Source: CAYRGS01 sp964423875 (GTDB lineage: Bacteria > UBA8248 > JACPRG01 > G963555815). From it: a DNA stretch of 64,000 bases. The notes below the pieces were generated by a model that did no database searches, was not told the DNA's origin, and worked only from the letters and a program-made list of their open reading frames with translations. The position numbers and the translations under genes were made by a program. Positions within the stretch are counted from its first letter, which is position 1, and each line of letters opens with the position of its first letter. Below, piece by piece: positions 18,989 through 28,703 of this stretch. The stretch is from positions 1 through 64,000 of the forward strand of contig CAYRGS010000002.1 of assembly GCA_964423875.1 (NCBI GenBank). The letters run 5' to 3'.

Positions 18989-19089
18989 GATCGTCCTCCG
19001 CGGAAAAGAAACGTTTCCTTTTATGGCGAATGCCGGGGAGACCCTCCGGCCTCCCCGGCGAATCGGACTTCGGAATTGTGCGCGGTGCC

Positions 19090-20073
19090 CTACTCAGACC
19101 GAACGGTGATCCCTTTTTCCTTGAAGTAACGGGCGGCGCCGCGGTGGAACGGGACGGGGACGCCGCTCGTGGCCGTCTTCCAACTCATTTTTTTCAGCCA
19201 GGCGAGCTTCTTGAAGGGCTTGGGCGTCTCGTAGATGGCTTTGGTAATCTTGTAGACGAGGTCGTCCGACAGCTTGCTGCTTACCGCGACCAAGCTGTTG
19301 TCCTTGATGGTCCAGGCGTCGTGTGTCTGACCCTTGTAAATCCCCTTGGGGACTTTGACGGCGAGGTAGCCGGGAAAGTCTCTGGCCATCTTGTCGGCGA
19401 CCGCCTTCTTCATCCCCAGGACCCGGACCGGGAAGGAGACCTCGAGCTGCATGATGAGCGGGTTGGGGGTCGATTGGGCCAACTGGATGACATCCACCTG
19501 ACGGTCCTTCATGAGGAGAACGGCGTCGCTCCAGCCTACGTGGTGGACCTTTCCGCCGGACTTACGAATCTTATCGAAGCTGAGCCCGTGGGCGCCGAGA
19601 ATACGCGCGTAGGCTTGGGTCGAGCCCCAACCCTTCTTTCCGGCGGAGGTCCGTTTCCCCTTGAGGTCGTAAAATGTCTTGATCGAGCTCTTGGCGGGCA
19701 CGGTGATCGAAAAGACGGAATCCATAAAGATTCCGATGGCCCGGAATCCCCGGTGAGGCTTCTTGAAAGCGCCCTTTCCATTCCAGGCCTCACCTACAAC
19801 GCCAGCGTACGTCAACCCCATCTGGACCTTACCGGACTGGATGTTCCGAACATTCGTGATAGCGCCCCCCGATGTCACGGTGGAAATCGCGCCGGGGACC
19901 TTGGCGTTGATGACGCTAGCGGTGATGGCCATGGTGGGGAACCACGACCCTCCCAGACTCGAGGCGCCGATCTTCAGGAAGATTCTCTCGGCGGCAAGGG
20001 CGCCCGTCCCGGCAAAGCCGGTTAACCCCAGAAAACCTAAAGCCAGCAAAACGGTCATGATCTTTCGATACAT
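19090..20073 (-). CDS. TAXI-family TRAP transporter solute-binding protein
   Basis: Periplasmic binding component of a TRAP importer, 327 residues. It has an N-terminal signal peptide cut near an ALAAERIF junction (about residue 24). The mature start reads LKIGASSLGGSWFP, the typical TAXI opening, followed by a GGAITNVRNIQSGKVQMG segment and a WSDAV motif. ATG 20073 is chosen because GGGAGGA is 8 bases upstream; the open frame extends 24 codons further without a site. It is first gene of the minus-strand importer-transaminase-hydroxylase series. The ligand is unknown; glutamate-like or dicarboxylic acids are common for the family. Confidence 0.9.
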   Translation of the reverse strand: MYRKIMTVLLALGFLGLTGFAGTGALAAERIFLKIGASSLGGSWFPTMAITASVINAKVPGAISTVTSGGAITNVRNIQSGKVQMGLTYAGVVGEAWNGKGAFKKPHRGFRAIGIFMDSVFSITVPAKSSIKTFYDLKGKRTSAGKKGWGSTQAYARILGAHGLSFDKIRKSGGKVHHVGWSDAVLLMKDRQVDVIQLAQSTPNPLIMQLEVSFPVRVLGMKKAVADKMARDFPGYLAVKVPKGIYKGQTHDAWTIKDNSLVAVSSKLSDDLVYKITKAIYETPKPFKKLAWLKKMSWKTATSGVPVPFHRGAARYFKEKGITVRSE

Positions 20074-20169
20074 TGTGACATCCTCCCTTTTCCGTCCTCC
20101 TCGAGAACGAGAGTGAGCGGCCTTCCCCGACCGTTGGAGACTCAATTCCCCTTTGGCCTCGGTAGAGTT

Positions 20170-20198
20170 AGAATACGTAGAATGGTAACATTATCTAA
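20170..20198 (-). promoter_or_regulatory. Weak promoter-like pair upstream of the TAXI gene
   Basis: On the minus strand TTAGAT and TATTCT are separated by 17 bases in the most A+T-rich part of the gap between the TAXI gene (start 20073) and the divergent UbiD-like gene. The -35 match is poor, so this is suggestive only. Confidence 0.25.
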
Positions 20199-20278
20199 TT
20201 AGAGATTCAACCACCTTCCGAACCAGCGGATACCGCTTTCGTTCATCCGAGAGGATTCGGCGATTAGGGGACGGATTC

Positions 20279-21543
20279 GTGTCTGCCGCCGCAACGCAAG
20301 ATCTGAGAAGCTTCCTGCGCAAAGTCGAAGAACGGAACTCCGCCGATCTGCTCCGCGTCAGGGATCCTGTCTCCAACCGGTTCAAAATGACGGCCATGGC
20401 CCTGGAACTCGAGCGCCGGGGTAACTCCCCCATCCTGTGGTTCGAGAAAGTCGAGGGGACAGAGTTCCCCGTGGTGGCCAACGTCTACGGGACGAGGAAG
20501 CGCTTCGCCCAGGCCCTCGGCGTGCCGGAGGAAGAGTTGTTGGACGCCTGGGTCTGCGGGACGGGTATCCGCTCCCACCGAAAATACTGGAGTCCGCTCC
20601 CATCCTCGATTCCGTCCAGACGGCGGACGACGTGGATCTTTCCCGGCTGCCGCTCATCACACACTACCACGAGGACGCGGGGCCCTACTTCACGGCAGGA
20701 GTCATCGTGGCCAAGGACCCGGACACCGGCGTGCGCAACGGTTCCTTTCACCGCCTTCAGGTCAAGGGCCGGGACCGCTTGGGGACGAGCCTCCACAGCC
20801 GCAGGCACCTCTGGTCTCTCCAGCAGCGAATCGAGGCGCGGGGCGAGCCCTTGGAGGTCGTCCGCTGCCGGACGGTGGACCTGGAAGTCCCGGCCCGCGC
20901 CGAGGTCGTCCTGGAGGGGCGCATCATCCCCGGCGTCCGGGAGCCGGAGGGCCCCTTCGCCGAATTCACGGGCTATGCCTCCCACGCCTCGACAAATCAC
21001 GTCATCGAAGTGACCGGTGTGTTGCACCGGCGCGATGCGCTGTTCCAGGACATCGTGTCCGGAAACTCGGCCGAGCACACGGGCCTTCTTCGGGTTCCGG
21101 GCGAATGCCGGATCTACCAAGCCCTGAAGGGCATCCTCTCCGATGTCCGCGCCGTGAGTTATCCGCCCTCCGGCGCCTGCCGGTTCCACTGTTACATCTC
21201 CATGAAGAAGACGGCCGAAGGGCAGGCCAAGAGCGCCATCTTCGCGGCCATGGGGGAAGATTTGAGCCTGAAGTGGGTCGTGGTGGTGGACGATGACGTA
21301 GACGTCTACAACGAGGAGGAGGTCATGTGGGCGGTTGCCACGCGGATGCAGGCCGACCGGGGGGTCTTCGTGGTTCCGTACGCCATGGGGGCTATCCTGG
21401 ACCCCTCGAGCCGCAACGGCCTCACGGCGAAGGTCGGGATCGACGCCACCGCCCCGCTCGACGGCTGGACCGCGGAACGCTGCACCGTTCCAAAGGACGC
21501 CCTGCGCATGGTTCGGAAAAAGTTGAAGGCATTGATTCGCTGA
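20279..21543 (+). pseudogene. UbiD-family decarboxylase, frameshifted and internally shortened
   Basis: Joining two frames gives a UbiD-like (prenylated-FMN) decarboxylase of about 420 residues. The first frame, from GTG 20279, gives LRSFLRKVEE, NSPILWFEKV and NVYGTRKRFAQALG. It changes at about 20551-20575 into the frame that gives GYPLPPKILESAP, PLITHYHEDAGPYFTAGV and, further on, EGPFAEFTGYASH, where an active-site Glu lies. The stop is at 21543. Besides the shift, the stretch that should hold the PVAVxIG strand is missing: RHLWSLQQRIEARG runs straight into EPLEVVRC, consistent with an in-frame loss of roughly 30-40 codons between two similar G-x-PL motifs. Divergent from the TAXI-TRAP genes. 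Probably inactive unless the sequence is in error. Confidence 0.72.
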
Positions 21544-22073
21544 GGTCAGGTTAACCCGCATTTCTAACAAGCCTTTTGACTTGTTGTCGAACGCGGATCA
21601 GCGGGTGCAGATTCCTCGCTGCTCCCTCACACAAGATTCGGGGCGGCCTAAGGCCGGCTCACCGGAATGACAGTTCGTGGACACAATGCCCGGTCACACT
21701 TGTCATTCCGAACGAGGGTAAACCGACCCGCGTGAGGAATTTGCTCAAGCCGATAATCCCTGCGATGAACTCTTCGAATCCGCAACTTCCGTTCAACACA
21801 GGACGTCCATAACGCGGCATCCACCTCTTCCGGCGGAAGTGGTTGTCCCATCTGTCCACGGGTCATCCCTGGTAACAGAAGCGCCGGTCCAGGGGTGGGC
21901 GGTCCACCGGGTCGCCCTTACAACCCTTGCTCCATACCCCCTACTGCGTGCCTCCTCCAAACAAGAGCGCAGGCAATCCTCCGGTCATCGAGCGAGGGAA
22001 CGTAAATCGTGTAACCTCCCTCTTGATTTGCGCAGAGCTTCATTTTTATTTTTCTCGAATCCGACTGCGGCCC
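21544..22073. other. Gene-free stretch with a short inverted repeat
   Basis: No coding region is supported. A perfect 10-bp inverted repeat (CGGAATGACA at 21663-21672, TGTCATTCCG at 21701-21710) matches the ends of repeat module B found near 1.4 kb and 41.8 kb, so this is probably another short dispersed element between convergent genes. Confidence 0.5.
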
Positions 22074-22829
22074 CTATATCGCGCACCAGCCGTCGTCCAC
22101 GATGAGGTCGAGGCCGTGGACGGCCCGGGCGTCGTCGGAGGCGAGGAAGACGGCCGCGCCGGCTATCTCTTCCGTGGAGATGTACGCCCGGTTGGTCGGG
22201 GTGAAAGACTCCAACATCTTCACGAACCCGGGGTTGTCCTGAAGGTGCTGATTCAGCGGCGTCGCCGTGTTGCCCGGGGAGATGGCGTTAACGTTGATCC
22301 CGAATTTCGAGATTTCAGCCGCCAGGGCCTTGGTGATGAGGAGCACACCGCCCTTGCTGGCGCAATAGGGCACCGAGTTAGGGAAGGCGACGCTCCCGGC
22401 GATGGAGGCCACGAAGATGATCTTCCCGTACCGCTTCTCCTTCATGACGGGCACGACCGCCTGGGCCGTCAGAAAGGCCCCTTTCAGGTTAATGTCGATC
22501 ATCGTGTCCCACTCTTCTTCGGTGTACTCCTCGATAATCTTGTTGATCATCCTTCCGGCGTTGCTGACGAGGATATCCACCGTCCCGAACTCGTCCACCA
22601 CGTTCCGGACCAGCGAATCGACCTCGGACTTCTTCGACACGTCGCACCGCATGGCCACGGCCGTTCCGCCGCCGGACGTAATCTTCTCCGCCACACGCTG
22701 TCCGAGCTCCGGCCTGCCGTGATTCACGATGACAACCTTCGCGCCCTCTCGGGCGTACGCCTCACAGACGGCCTCGCCGATCCCCTGAGAGCCGCCGGTC
22801 ACAATGGCCACTTTATCTTTTAGCTTCAT
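22074..22829 (-). CDS. SDR-family NAD(P)-dependent oxidoreductase
   Basis: A 251-residue classical short-chain dehydrogenase. It has the TGGSQGIGEA cofactor loop (residues 12-21), a VSNAG strand, the active-site Ser in FVASIAGS, and the catalytic Tyr-x-x-x-Lys in YCASK. It oxidises or reduces an alcohol/ketone, possibly a 3-oxoacyl or hydroxy-acid intermediate. ATG 22829 has GAGGGGA upstream; the frame remains open 30 codons further but that extension is not SDR-like. It is downstream of hyuA and hyuB on the same strand with a 122-base gap, so it is probably the third gene of that operon. Confidence 0.88.
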   Translation of the reverse strand: MKLKDKVAIVTGGSQGIGEAVCEAYAREGAKVVIVNHGRPELGQRVAEKITSGGGTAVAMRCDVSKKSEVDSLVRNVVDEFGTVDILVSNAGRMINKIIEEYTEEEWDTMIDINLKGAFLTAQAVVPVMKEKRYGKIIFVASIAGSVAFPNSVPYCASKGGVLLITKALAAEISKFGINVNAISPGNTATPLNQHLQDNPGFVKMLESFTPTNRAYISTEEIAGAAVFLASDDARAVHGLDLIVDDGWCAI

Positions 22830-22951
22830 GGTCAATCCCCTCTTCGTAAGGGGGGGGCGCTTTTTGAAAGGCGTTTCCCCGCACCCCTCCCAGGGGTGGT
22901 TTTTCAAAAAAGCTCCCATAGGAAGTGCGCCTTTTAATGTCGTTGAAGTCC

Positions 22952-24793
22952 TTAGCTCCCCCCGTCTTTGTACCGCTCCAGTGTCTTCCGGCGCTCGGCC
23001 GTGGCCGCCGGGTCGATCTTTCCTCCTTCGTCGAAAACCACGCCGTAGACCTCTCGGGCGCGCTCCCGGGTGATCCAGCCCTCATCCACATCGTGGTCAA
23101 CCTTCTCGGGCGGCCGTTCATGGGGAGGGCCGTAGCCGCCCCCGCCGGCGGTGTAGGAGATCACCGTTTCGCCCGGATCGAGGATGATGTTGGCGCAGGC
23201 CGGCAGCTCTTCGAGCTCTTCGTTCGCCGTCCGGCGGTAGTTCCGGATCTTGGAGCCGTCCCCACCCCCCAGCGTGCCTTTGGCGTTGTTGACGGCCCCG
23301 TCGGCGATATAGGCCACCTCGAGTGTTCCTCCGCCCACCGGCCCGTATTCGCATAGCCCCGCCGGCGCGCCCGTTGTCCGGCCCGCCCCTTCGGTGTCGG
23401 GGACGAGACGCCGCGTCTTGACGAGAATCGGGAAGTGAAGCTCATCCAGCTCCACGCTGTCGATGAAGCACAGGCCCGAATTCCCAGCATGACAGATCGT
23501 GAGCCAGGCGTCCGTCTTCGCGGCGCCCGCCCCCCCGGTGTCCAGCATGAAGATTTGGTTGACGAACGGGGCGTTGTCGTTCCGGGGATCGAAGCCTGAG
23601 ATGACGCCCATTGAAGCGGGGAAAAAGGGGCCGCACTCCGCCAGGCCGAGCCCGTCCCGGATCATCGAGAACGCCCGCTGGACCGGGTTCGTCACGCGGT
23701 CGGCCAGGTTCGTGGTCGCGACGGACATGCTGGTCGGATGTCTTCCGCCCCCGGCGATGCATCCTTCGCGGATGTGCACACGGATTCGTCGGAAGCTGCC
23801 GGCGTTGGTCGGAACCTCGTCCTCGATGCTGTTGAAGACGGCGATCATGGCGGCCGTCCTCGCACAGGCCTCGCTGAGGTTGAGCCCGCAGGGCATGGTG
23901 TCCGGGTTGTCGGTGAGGTCCACGTCGATCAGGGCGTTCTCGCTGTCGATCTTGACCTTCACCTGAATGGGGATTCCCTCGGACGGGGTGCCGGGCACTG
24001 GGTCGTGAACGCTGACGGCGGCGGCCTCGCCGCTCGGCAGCTTCCCGATGGCGGAGACCATGACCTTCTCGCTGTAGTCGAACCACTCGGACGCGAAGGC
24101 GTGCAGCGTCTCCCAGCCGACCTCCTCCGCCATTGCCAGGACCTCCCGCTCGCCGATCCGGGCCGCGCCCACCATGGCCAGGAAATCGCCCCGCCACTGC
24201 GCGGGCACACGGATGCGCATCTCGCACATCCGGATGACGTCGGAGATCTCTTCGTAGTCCTCTTCCACCTTGACCGCCGGAAAGATGAGCGCGCCCTCTT
24301 CGTAGACGTCGCGCGCGTGGCCCATGTAGGTTGTCGGCTGGGAGTTGCCGCAGTCCGCCTGGTGCGCCTTCACCCAGACGGTGAAGTGATGCGTCCCCTT
24401 CTCGTCAATGACCGGGACGAGGATGGTGTGGTCCGCCGGGTGGGAACAGCCGTGGTAGGGCGAGTTGTGCAGGAAGGCGTCCCCCCGCTTCAGCGTGGGA
24501 TGGATGTCCATCATCGCCCGGGCCATGAGGTCCGCGCCGCTCAGGACGTGAATGGGAAGGGTTTCGGCGCCGGTGAGGAGCTCGCAGTCCCGCGTGACGA
24601 TGCTGGTCGAGAAGTCCTTCGCGACGTTGAGAACCCCCGAGCGTCCGGTGCGGAACAGGGTATTGGCCATCTTCGTCGTCACGGCGTCGAACCGCTTGCT
24701 CAGAACGGCCAGCGTGACCGGATCGATCCCCGCGCGCCTTCCGCGCCGGACCCGGAGCGGCGGCGGTTTTTTCGCCATCCGTGCTTTCGGCAT
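22952..24793 (-). CDS. hyuB: Hydantoinase/oxoprolinase subunit B
   Basis: A 613-residue HyuB-family subunit, which with HyuA forms ATP-dependent N-methylhydantoinase, 5-oxoprolinase or acetone carboxylase-type enzymes. Characteristic parts are the N-terminal DPVTLAVLSKRFDAV, GDAFLHNSPYHG with its HPADHT metal-type motif (about residues 103-120), a central PDTMPCGLN, and the C-terminal SYTAGGGGYGPP. It starts at ATG 24793 with an AAAGG site. The partner HyuA lies 197 bases upstream on the same strand. With the cyclic-amide and deaminase genes nearby, hydantoin or a lactam-type ring is a plausible substrate; this is inference. Confidence 0.9.
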   Translation of the reverse strand: MPKARMAKKPPPLRVRRGRRAGIDPVTLAVLSKRFDAVTTKMANTLFRTGRSGVLNVAKDFSTSIVTRDCELLTGAETLPIHVLSGADLMARAMMDIHPTLKRGDAFLHNSPYHGCSHPADHTILVPVIDEKGTHHFTVWVKAHQADCGNSQPTTYMGHARDVYEEGALIFPAVKVEEDYEEISDVIRMCEMRIRVPAQWRGDFLAMVGAARIGEREVLAMAEEVGWETLHAFASEWFDYSEKVMVSAIGKLPSGEAAAVSVHDPVPGTPSEGIPIQVKVKIDSENALIDVDLTDNPDTMPCGLNLSEACARTAAMIAVFNSIEDEVPTNAGSFRRIRVHIREGCIAGGGRHPTSMSVATTNLADRVTNPVQRAFSMIRDGLGLAECGPFFPASMGVISGFDPRNDNAPFVNQIFMLDTGGAGAAKTDAWLTICHAGNSGLCFIDSVELDELHFPILVKTRRLVPDTEGAGRTTGAPAGLCEYGPVGGGTLEVAYIADGAVNNAKGTLGGGDGSKIRNYRRTANEELEELPACANIILDPGETVISYTAGGGGYGPPHERPPEKVDHDVDEGWITRERAREVYGVVFDEGGKIDPAATAERRKTLERYKDGGS

Positions 24794-24927
24794 GCGCTAT
24801 ACCTTTCAGGGTTCTTCTACCGTCGTGTCTCGCGAGCGCCTTGACCTATGGAGTCCGCATCGTCCATCCCGGCCAAGCAAGGGGGCCACCGACCCAAACG
24901 CCCGGCCTATCCTTCGGGAACCGGTAG

Positions 24928-24946
24928 GGCGGGCATCTTGCCCGCC
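24928..24946 (+). repeat. 8-bp GC hairpin between hyuA and hyuB
   Basis: GGCGGGCA-TCT-TGCCCGCC, a perfect stem in the 197-base intergenic gap. There is no T-tract. It belongs to the same small hairpin type as 10388-10404 and 47224-47240, and could stabilise or separate the two halves of the hyu transcript. Confidence 0.45.
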
Positions 24947-24990
24947 ATCCATCCATGCTCAGCCGGTGGGCCTTTGACATCCTCTCCCCC

Positions 24991-27051
24991 CTAAGGCGTG
25001 ATGACCAACGTTCCGCTCTGCTTGCGAACCGCCTTCGCGCCAGGGTCGATGACGACGGTCGTGAAGGGGGACTCGATGATCGCGGGCCCTCGAAGGGAAA
25101 CGTTGCGCTTCATCGTCTCGAACAACTCGACGCGGGTCTTCACCGTGCCCGCTTCACTGAAATAGGCCCGACGCGTAGAAGGGACTTTAAAGACCTTCTC
25201 ATGGCCGAGCCGCCCCAAATCCCCTTTGCGCAACCTGCAGCGCGCCTCGGCCCGCCAGCCGACGAACTCCACCTCCGAGCCGGGGTCGCGAAAGGCGAAC
25301 ACCTCCTCGTGCGCCCGGTCGAATTCCTCCCGCGCGCGGGCGACATCCGCCTTCGACCGGAAAAGCCGGATCGACAGGGGCAGGTCGATTTCCCAGATCT
25401 GATGACGGTACCGCGCCTCGGCGTACAGGTCGATGGCGTGATCGACCGCGCCCTTCCCCGCGCTTTTGATGAAAGCCCGACATTTCTCCAGCAAAGTTTT
25501 CAAAACGCCGTTCACACCGCTGAAGTCGAAGGTGTCCGTGGCCGAATAATAGAGCGCCCGGTGATCGGCCCGAAGGTCGGACATGAGGGCCCCGGCGGCG
25601 GACAGAACCGCGCCCACCTCCGGGATGAGCAGGGTCTTGCATCCCAGCCGCCGGGCGATGGCCACCGAGTTGAGCCCCGCCGCGCCCCCGCCCCCGACGA
25701 GGACGGCGCCGCGCGGGTCGATCCCCTGGTTGATGGTGATCTCCTCGATGGCGCTCACCATGTTCTCCGTGGCCAGACGGAGAATGGCAGAGGCCGCTTC
25801 CAGAAGGCCCAGGCCCAGGGGCGTGGCCACGTCTCGCTCGATGGCTTCGGCGGCCCGCCCCGCCTCGAGCGTCATCGTCCCGCCCAGAAAGAAGGCCGGG
25901 TCGATGTACCCCAGCACGAGGGCGGCGTCGGTGACGGTGGAACGCCTTCCCCCCTTGTCATAGCAGGCAGGCCCCGGGACCGCGCCCGCGCTGGTGGGCC
26001 CCACGTGCAACAGCCCCCCTTCATCCACCCGGGCGATGCTTCCCCCGCCCGCGCCGATGCTCCTCACGTCCACCGAGGGAAACCCGACGATGTGGCCCCG
26101 GTAGCGCTGCCCCAGCCAGGTTTCCGGTGTTGTGGGGATGACGTCCCTGCGGACCAGGCTGATGTCGAACGTCGTCCCCCCCGTGTCCGCCACGATCGCC
26201 GTGTCGGCGGCGGCGTCGGCCCGTGCGTAGTGACGCCCGGCGATGGGGGCCATGGACGGACCGGACCCGATCGCGTGAATGGGGGCCTTGGCCATCTCGT
26301 CCGCGTCCATCACCCCGCCCCGCGAGGTCAGAATCAGAAGCCGGCCCTCGAACCCCGCCACCCGCAACCGGGTCGACAGCCCAATGAGATAACGCGACAT
26401 GAGCGGCTTGAGGGAGGCGTCCATACAGGCCGAGGAGGCGCGCCGGTATTCCCGGAGGATCGGATTGAGGACGTGAGAAAGCGTCACGGGAACGCCCGGA
26501 AGATGCACCTCCAAGAGGCGGCCTACGCGCTCCTCGTGGTCCGGGTTGACGGTGGACCAGAGGAGGGACACCGCCACGGCCTCCACCTCCAAGGCCCGCA
26601 ACCGGCGGATGAGGTCGATCACCGCTTCCTCCTCAAACGGCTCGACGGCCCGGCCGTCGAAGGCTATGCGTCCGGGGACCTCGAATGTCAACGCGCGGGG
26701 GACGTAAGGCTTCGGGAAGGGAACGGAGAAATTGAAAGGCTCGATTCGTCCCCCTTCGCGCAGGACCAGGACGTCGGGATGACCCCGCGTTGTGAGGAAT
26801 GCGGTTCGGGCGGCGGCGCCGGTGATGACGGCGTTGATGGCGTGCGTGGTGCCGTGGATGAAAAGGTCTCCGCCGGCCAGCAGGTCCTCAGGGGTGGTCG
26901 ACATGCTCTCGGCCGCGGCGCGGACGGCGTCCAGGATGCCCTCCACCGGGTCATGCGGCGTGGTGGGGGCCTTGAACATGTGGAGGGCGCCCCGTTCGTC
27001 TTCGATAACCAAATCGGTGAAGGTGCCGCCGGTGTCCACAGCGAAGCGCAT
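24991..27051 (-). CDS. hyuA: Hydantoinase/oxoprolinase subunit A (ATP-binding)
   Basis: A 686-residue HyuA subunit of the actin-like ATPase fold. It begins FAVDTGGTFTDLV, the phosphate-1 loop of the family; it has TTHAINAV and FLTTRGHPDVL in the first 90 residues, a second ATP-site element VADTGGTTFDI, and GGGGAAGL late. ATP drives opening of a cyclic amide, with HyuB completing the active site. ATG 27051 is preceded by GAGAGGA at good spacing. It is first gene of hyuA-hyuB-SDR, and a GntR-FCD regulator lies about 0.86 kb upstream on the same strand. Confidence 0.92.
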   Translation of the reverse strand: MRFAVDTGGTFTDLVIEDERGALHMFKAPTTPHDPVEGILDAVRAAAESMSTTPEDLLAGGDLFIHGTTHAINAVITGAAARTAFLTTRGHPDVLVLREGGRIEPFNFSVPFPKPYVPRALTFEVPGRIAFDGRAVEPFEEEAVIDLIRRLRALEVEAVAVSLLWSTVNPDHEERVGRLLEVHLPGVPVTLSHVLNPILREYRRASSACMDASLKPLMSRYLIGLSTRLRVAGFEGRLLILTSRGGVMDADEMAKAPIHAIGSGPSMAPIAGRHYARADAAADTAIVADTGGTTFDISLVRRDVIPTTPETWLGQRYRGHIVGFPSVDVRSIGAGGGSIARVDEGGLLHVGPTSAGAVPGPACYDKGGRRSTVTDAALVLGYIDPAFFLGGTMTLEAGRAAEAIERDVATPLGLGLLEAASAILRLATENMVSAIEEITINQGIDPRGAVLVGGGGAAGLNSVAIARRLGCKTLLIPEVGAVLSAAGALMSDLRADHRALYYSATDTFDFSGVNGVLKTLLEKCRAFIKSAGKGAVDHAIDLYAEARYRHQIWEIDLPLSIRLFRSKADVARAREEFDRAHEEVFAFRDPGSEVEFVGWRAEARCRLRKGDLGRLGHEKVFKVPSTRRAYFSEAGTVKTRVELFETMKRNVSLRGPAIIESPFTTVVIDPGAKAVRKQSGTLVITP

Positions 27052-27908
27052 GGATTACATCCTCTCCCAACCGGCTTCATGACGCACGCCTGGGCGATCC
27101 AGTTCTTCCCAAGCGCGATCCCGAATGTCCGGTTCTACGTGTCACACAGTATAAACCCGGTCCGAAGACACGCGGATAAGCGGCCCTGTGGGCCGAAATT
27201 AGATCGATCCTTGGGAACAAACGTTGCATGGAAAATATCAGAAGCAAATCTTCGCGCATCTGGAATTTCGGGTCAAGGGGGTTCTCCATTCGGGGGAATC
27301 TCGTGGTTGAGTCCGCCCAATCGAACCGGCGTCCGATGTCCCCGTGTTGCGGACCCCTCTGGACCGGGCGAAAGGAGGGAATATTTCACTCTTTTTTGCT
27401 CGCCCAGCCGGTCCGGTCCTCTGCCCTCTGAAAGGTTGGAATGTGTCGAGGAGAGGCAAGGACAGCCCGAAATCTCCCTCCGAGCGGAATGCCCCCACCC
27501 GTCTGGCCGGCTCCCGGTTGCGAAATTTTCGAAAATCAAAGGAGAAACAAGCAAAATTCACTGTTAACAAGGTTATGAGGGTGTATTAGATTTGGGATTG
27601 TATCTATTCGTTACAGGGAGGATTCATCGAAATTTCGTTCATCCAAGCCTCTGGGAGACCACTTGCCGTCTCCTCAATAAATTGTGGACTCATACGTTGC
27701 TCATCCAAATCAAGATAGATACAAAAAGCGGCACGGTCGAGGTTGTGACCGACACAACAGGCGCCGAGACTGAGCCTGAGAACCTCACGCTTCAAATCAG
27801 CGACGCCGTCCACACCCATGGCGCCTCCGCGCTACACCGCATAGAGAGGTTTCTCCTCACCAGGACAGCGTGCGGCGCCGAAACATAAAGGATTGTGAGA
27901 ATTCCAGC
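27052..27908. other. 857-base gap with no supported gene; contains a 12-bp palindrome
   Basis: Several short open frames occur but none has a ribosome-binding site or recognisable sequence. A perfect palindrome ATTTTCGAAAAT lies at 27525-27536, followed by an A+T-rich segment (27540-27620). Either could belong to the control region of hyuA, though the distance to its start (about 470 bases) is long. Confidence 0.5.
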
Positions 27909-28580
27909 CTAGGACGGGTCGGCGGCCTCACGAACGACCTGGGCCGCGTCTTGAATATGGCGGGACATCAAACGACAGGCCTCTTCCGCGTCACGGCGCT
28001 GGATGGCGCCAAGGATCTTGAGGTGATCATCAAACGGCCGAGCCGAGCTCGGGCGACGGCGCTCCAATTCCATCGAGTTGCAAAGATGAAGCTGCGACTC
28101 AAGGGTCGTCCATATCTGGAAAAGCCGGCTGTGCCGAGCAAGTTTGAACAACCGGCTGTGGAATTCCATGTTCACGACGACAACCTGCTCGGTCTGCCCG
28201 GAACCCGAAGCGGCTTGAAAGCGGCGGACGCCCTCCACGAGCTCTTCAATCTCTACATCCTCCGCCAGTTTGACAACCCGTTGGACCGCAAGCAACTCCA
28301 ACGCCTCGCGCAGACTGTAGATTTCCTCGACATCCTCCACGCCCGGTTCGACAACGAACGTTCCGCGGTGGACGTTGATCACCACAAGACCTTCCGCAGC
28401 CAAAAGCCGGAGGGCTTCTCGAATCGGACCCCGACTGACGCCCAACTGCTCGGCCAGCTCGGTCTCAACCAACCGCTGGCCCAATTCGAACGCACCTTCC
28501 AGAATCGCCGCCCGCATGGATCCGACGACGTTTTCTGAAAGAAGAGTTTTCTTGAGGGGTTGCAAACTTGCCATGGCCAT
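27909..28580 (-). CDS. GntR-family transcriptional regulator, FCD (FadR-like) subfamily
   Basis: A 223-residue repressor/activator. The N-terminal winged helix-turn-helix (about 15-75) contains LVETELAEQLGVSRGPIREAL. The all-helical FCD ligand domain follows, with the conserved EFHSRL (about residue 136) and a late HI in SRHIQDA that usually bind a metal and an organic acid effector. The start ATG 28580 has AAGGAAT upstream; a second ATG is two codons later. It is located upstream of hyuA-hyuB-SDR on the same strand and is the only regulator in this half of the window, so it is the best candidate controller of the heterocycle genes. Confidence 0.9.
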   Translation of the reverse strand: MAMASLQPLKKTLLSENVVGSMRAAILEGAFELGQRLVETELAEQLGVSRGPIREALRLLAAEGLVVINVHRGTFVVEPGVEDVEEIYSLREALELLAVQRVVKLAEDVEIEELVEGVRRFQAASGSGQTEQVVVVNMEFHSRLFKLARHSRLFQIWTTLESQLHLCNSMELERRRPSSARPFDDHLKILGAIQRRDAEEACRLMSRHIQDAAQVVREAADPS

Positions 28581-28644
28581 ATTGCATATTCCTTAGGACT
28601 GGGGAAATCTTGTGTTTCGATGACAGAATATTACAGCTTTGTAT

Positions 28645-28703
28645 TCAAATATCAAGGGTGATTGGCGGATTTGATTCAATTTCCTCAAAATTCTGATATT
28701 TGA
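28645..28703. promoter_or_regulatory. Candidate GntR operator: perfect 10-bp inverted repeat
   Basis: TCAAATATCA (28645-28654) and TGATATTTGA (28694-28703) are exact inverted copies 39 bases apart, in the A+T-rich leader 65-125 bases upstream of the GntR-FCD gene. FadR-like regulators bind two-fold symmetric sites and often control themselves, so autoregulation is a reasonable guess. Confidence 0.45.

Noticed and set aside
24955..27567. 870-codon plus-strand frame opposite hyuA
   Set aside because: No recognisable domain, low-complexity Arg/Gly/Asp composition, and hyuA is clear on the other strand.
27592..27888. 98-codon plus-strand and 71-codon minus-strand frames in the gap upstream of hyuA
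   Set aside because: Neither has a ribosome-binding site or recognisable sequence; they overlap each other and cannot both be real.
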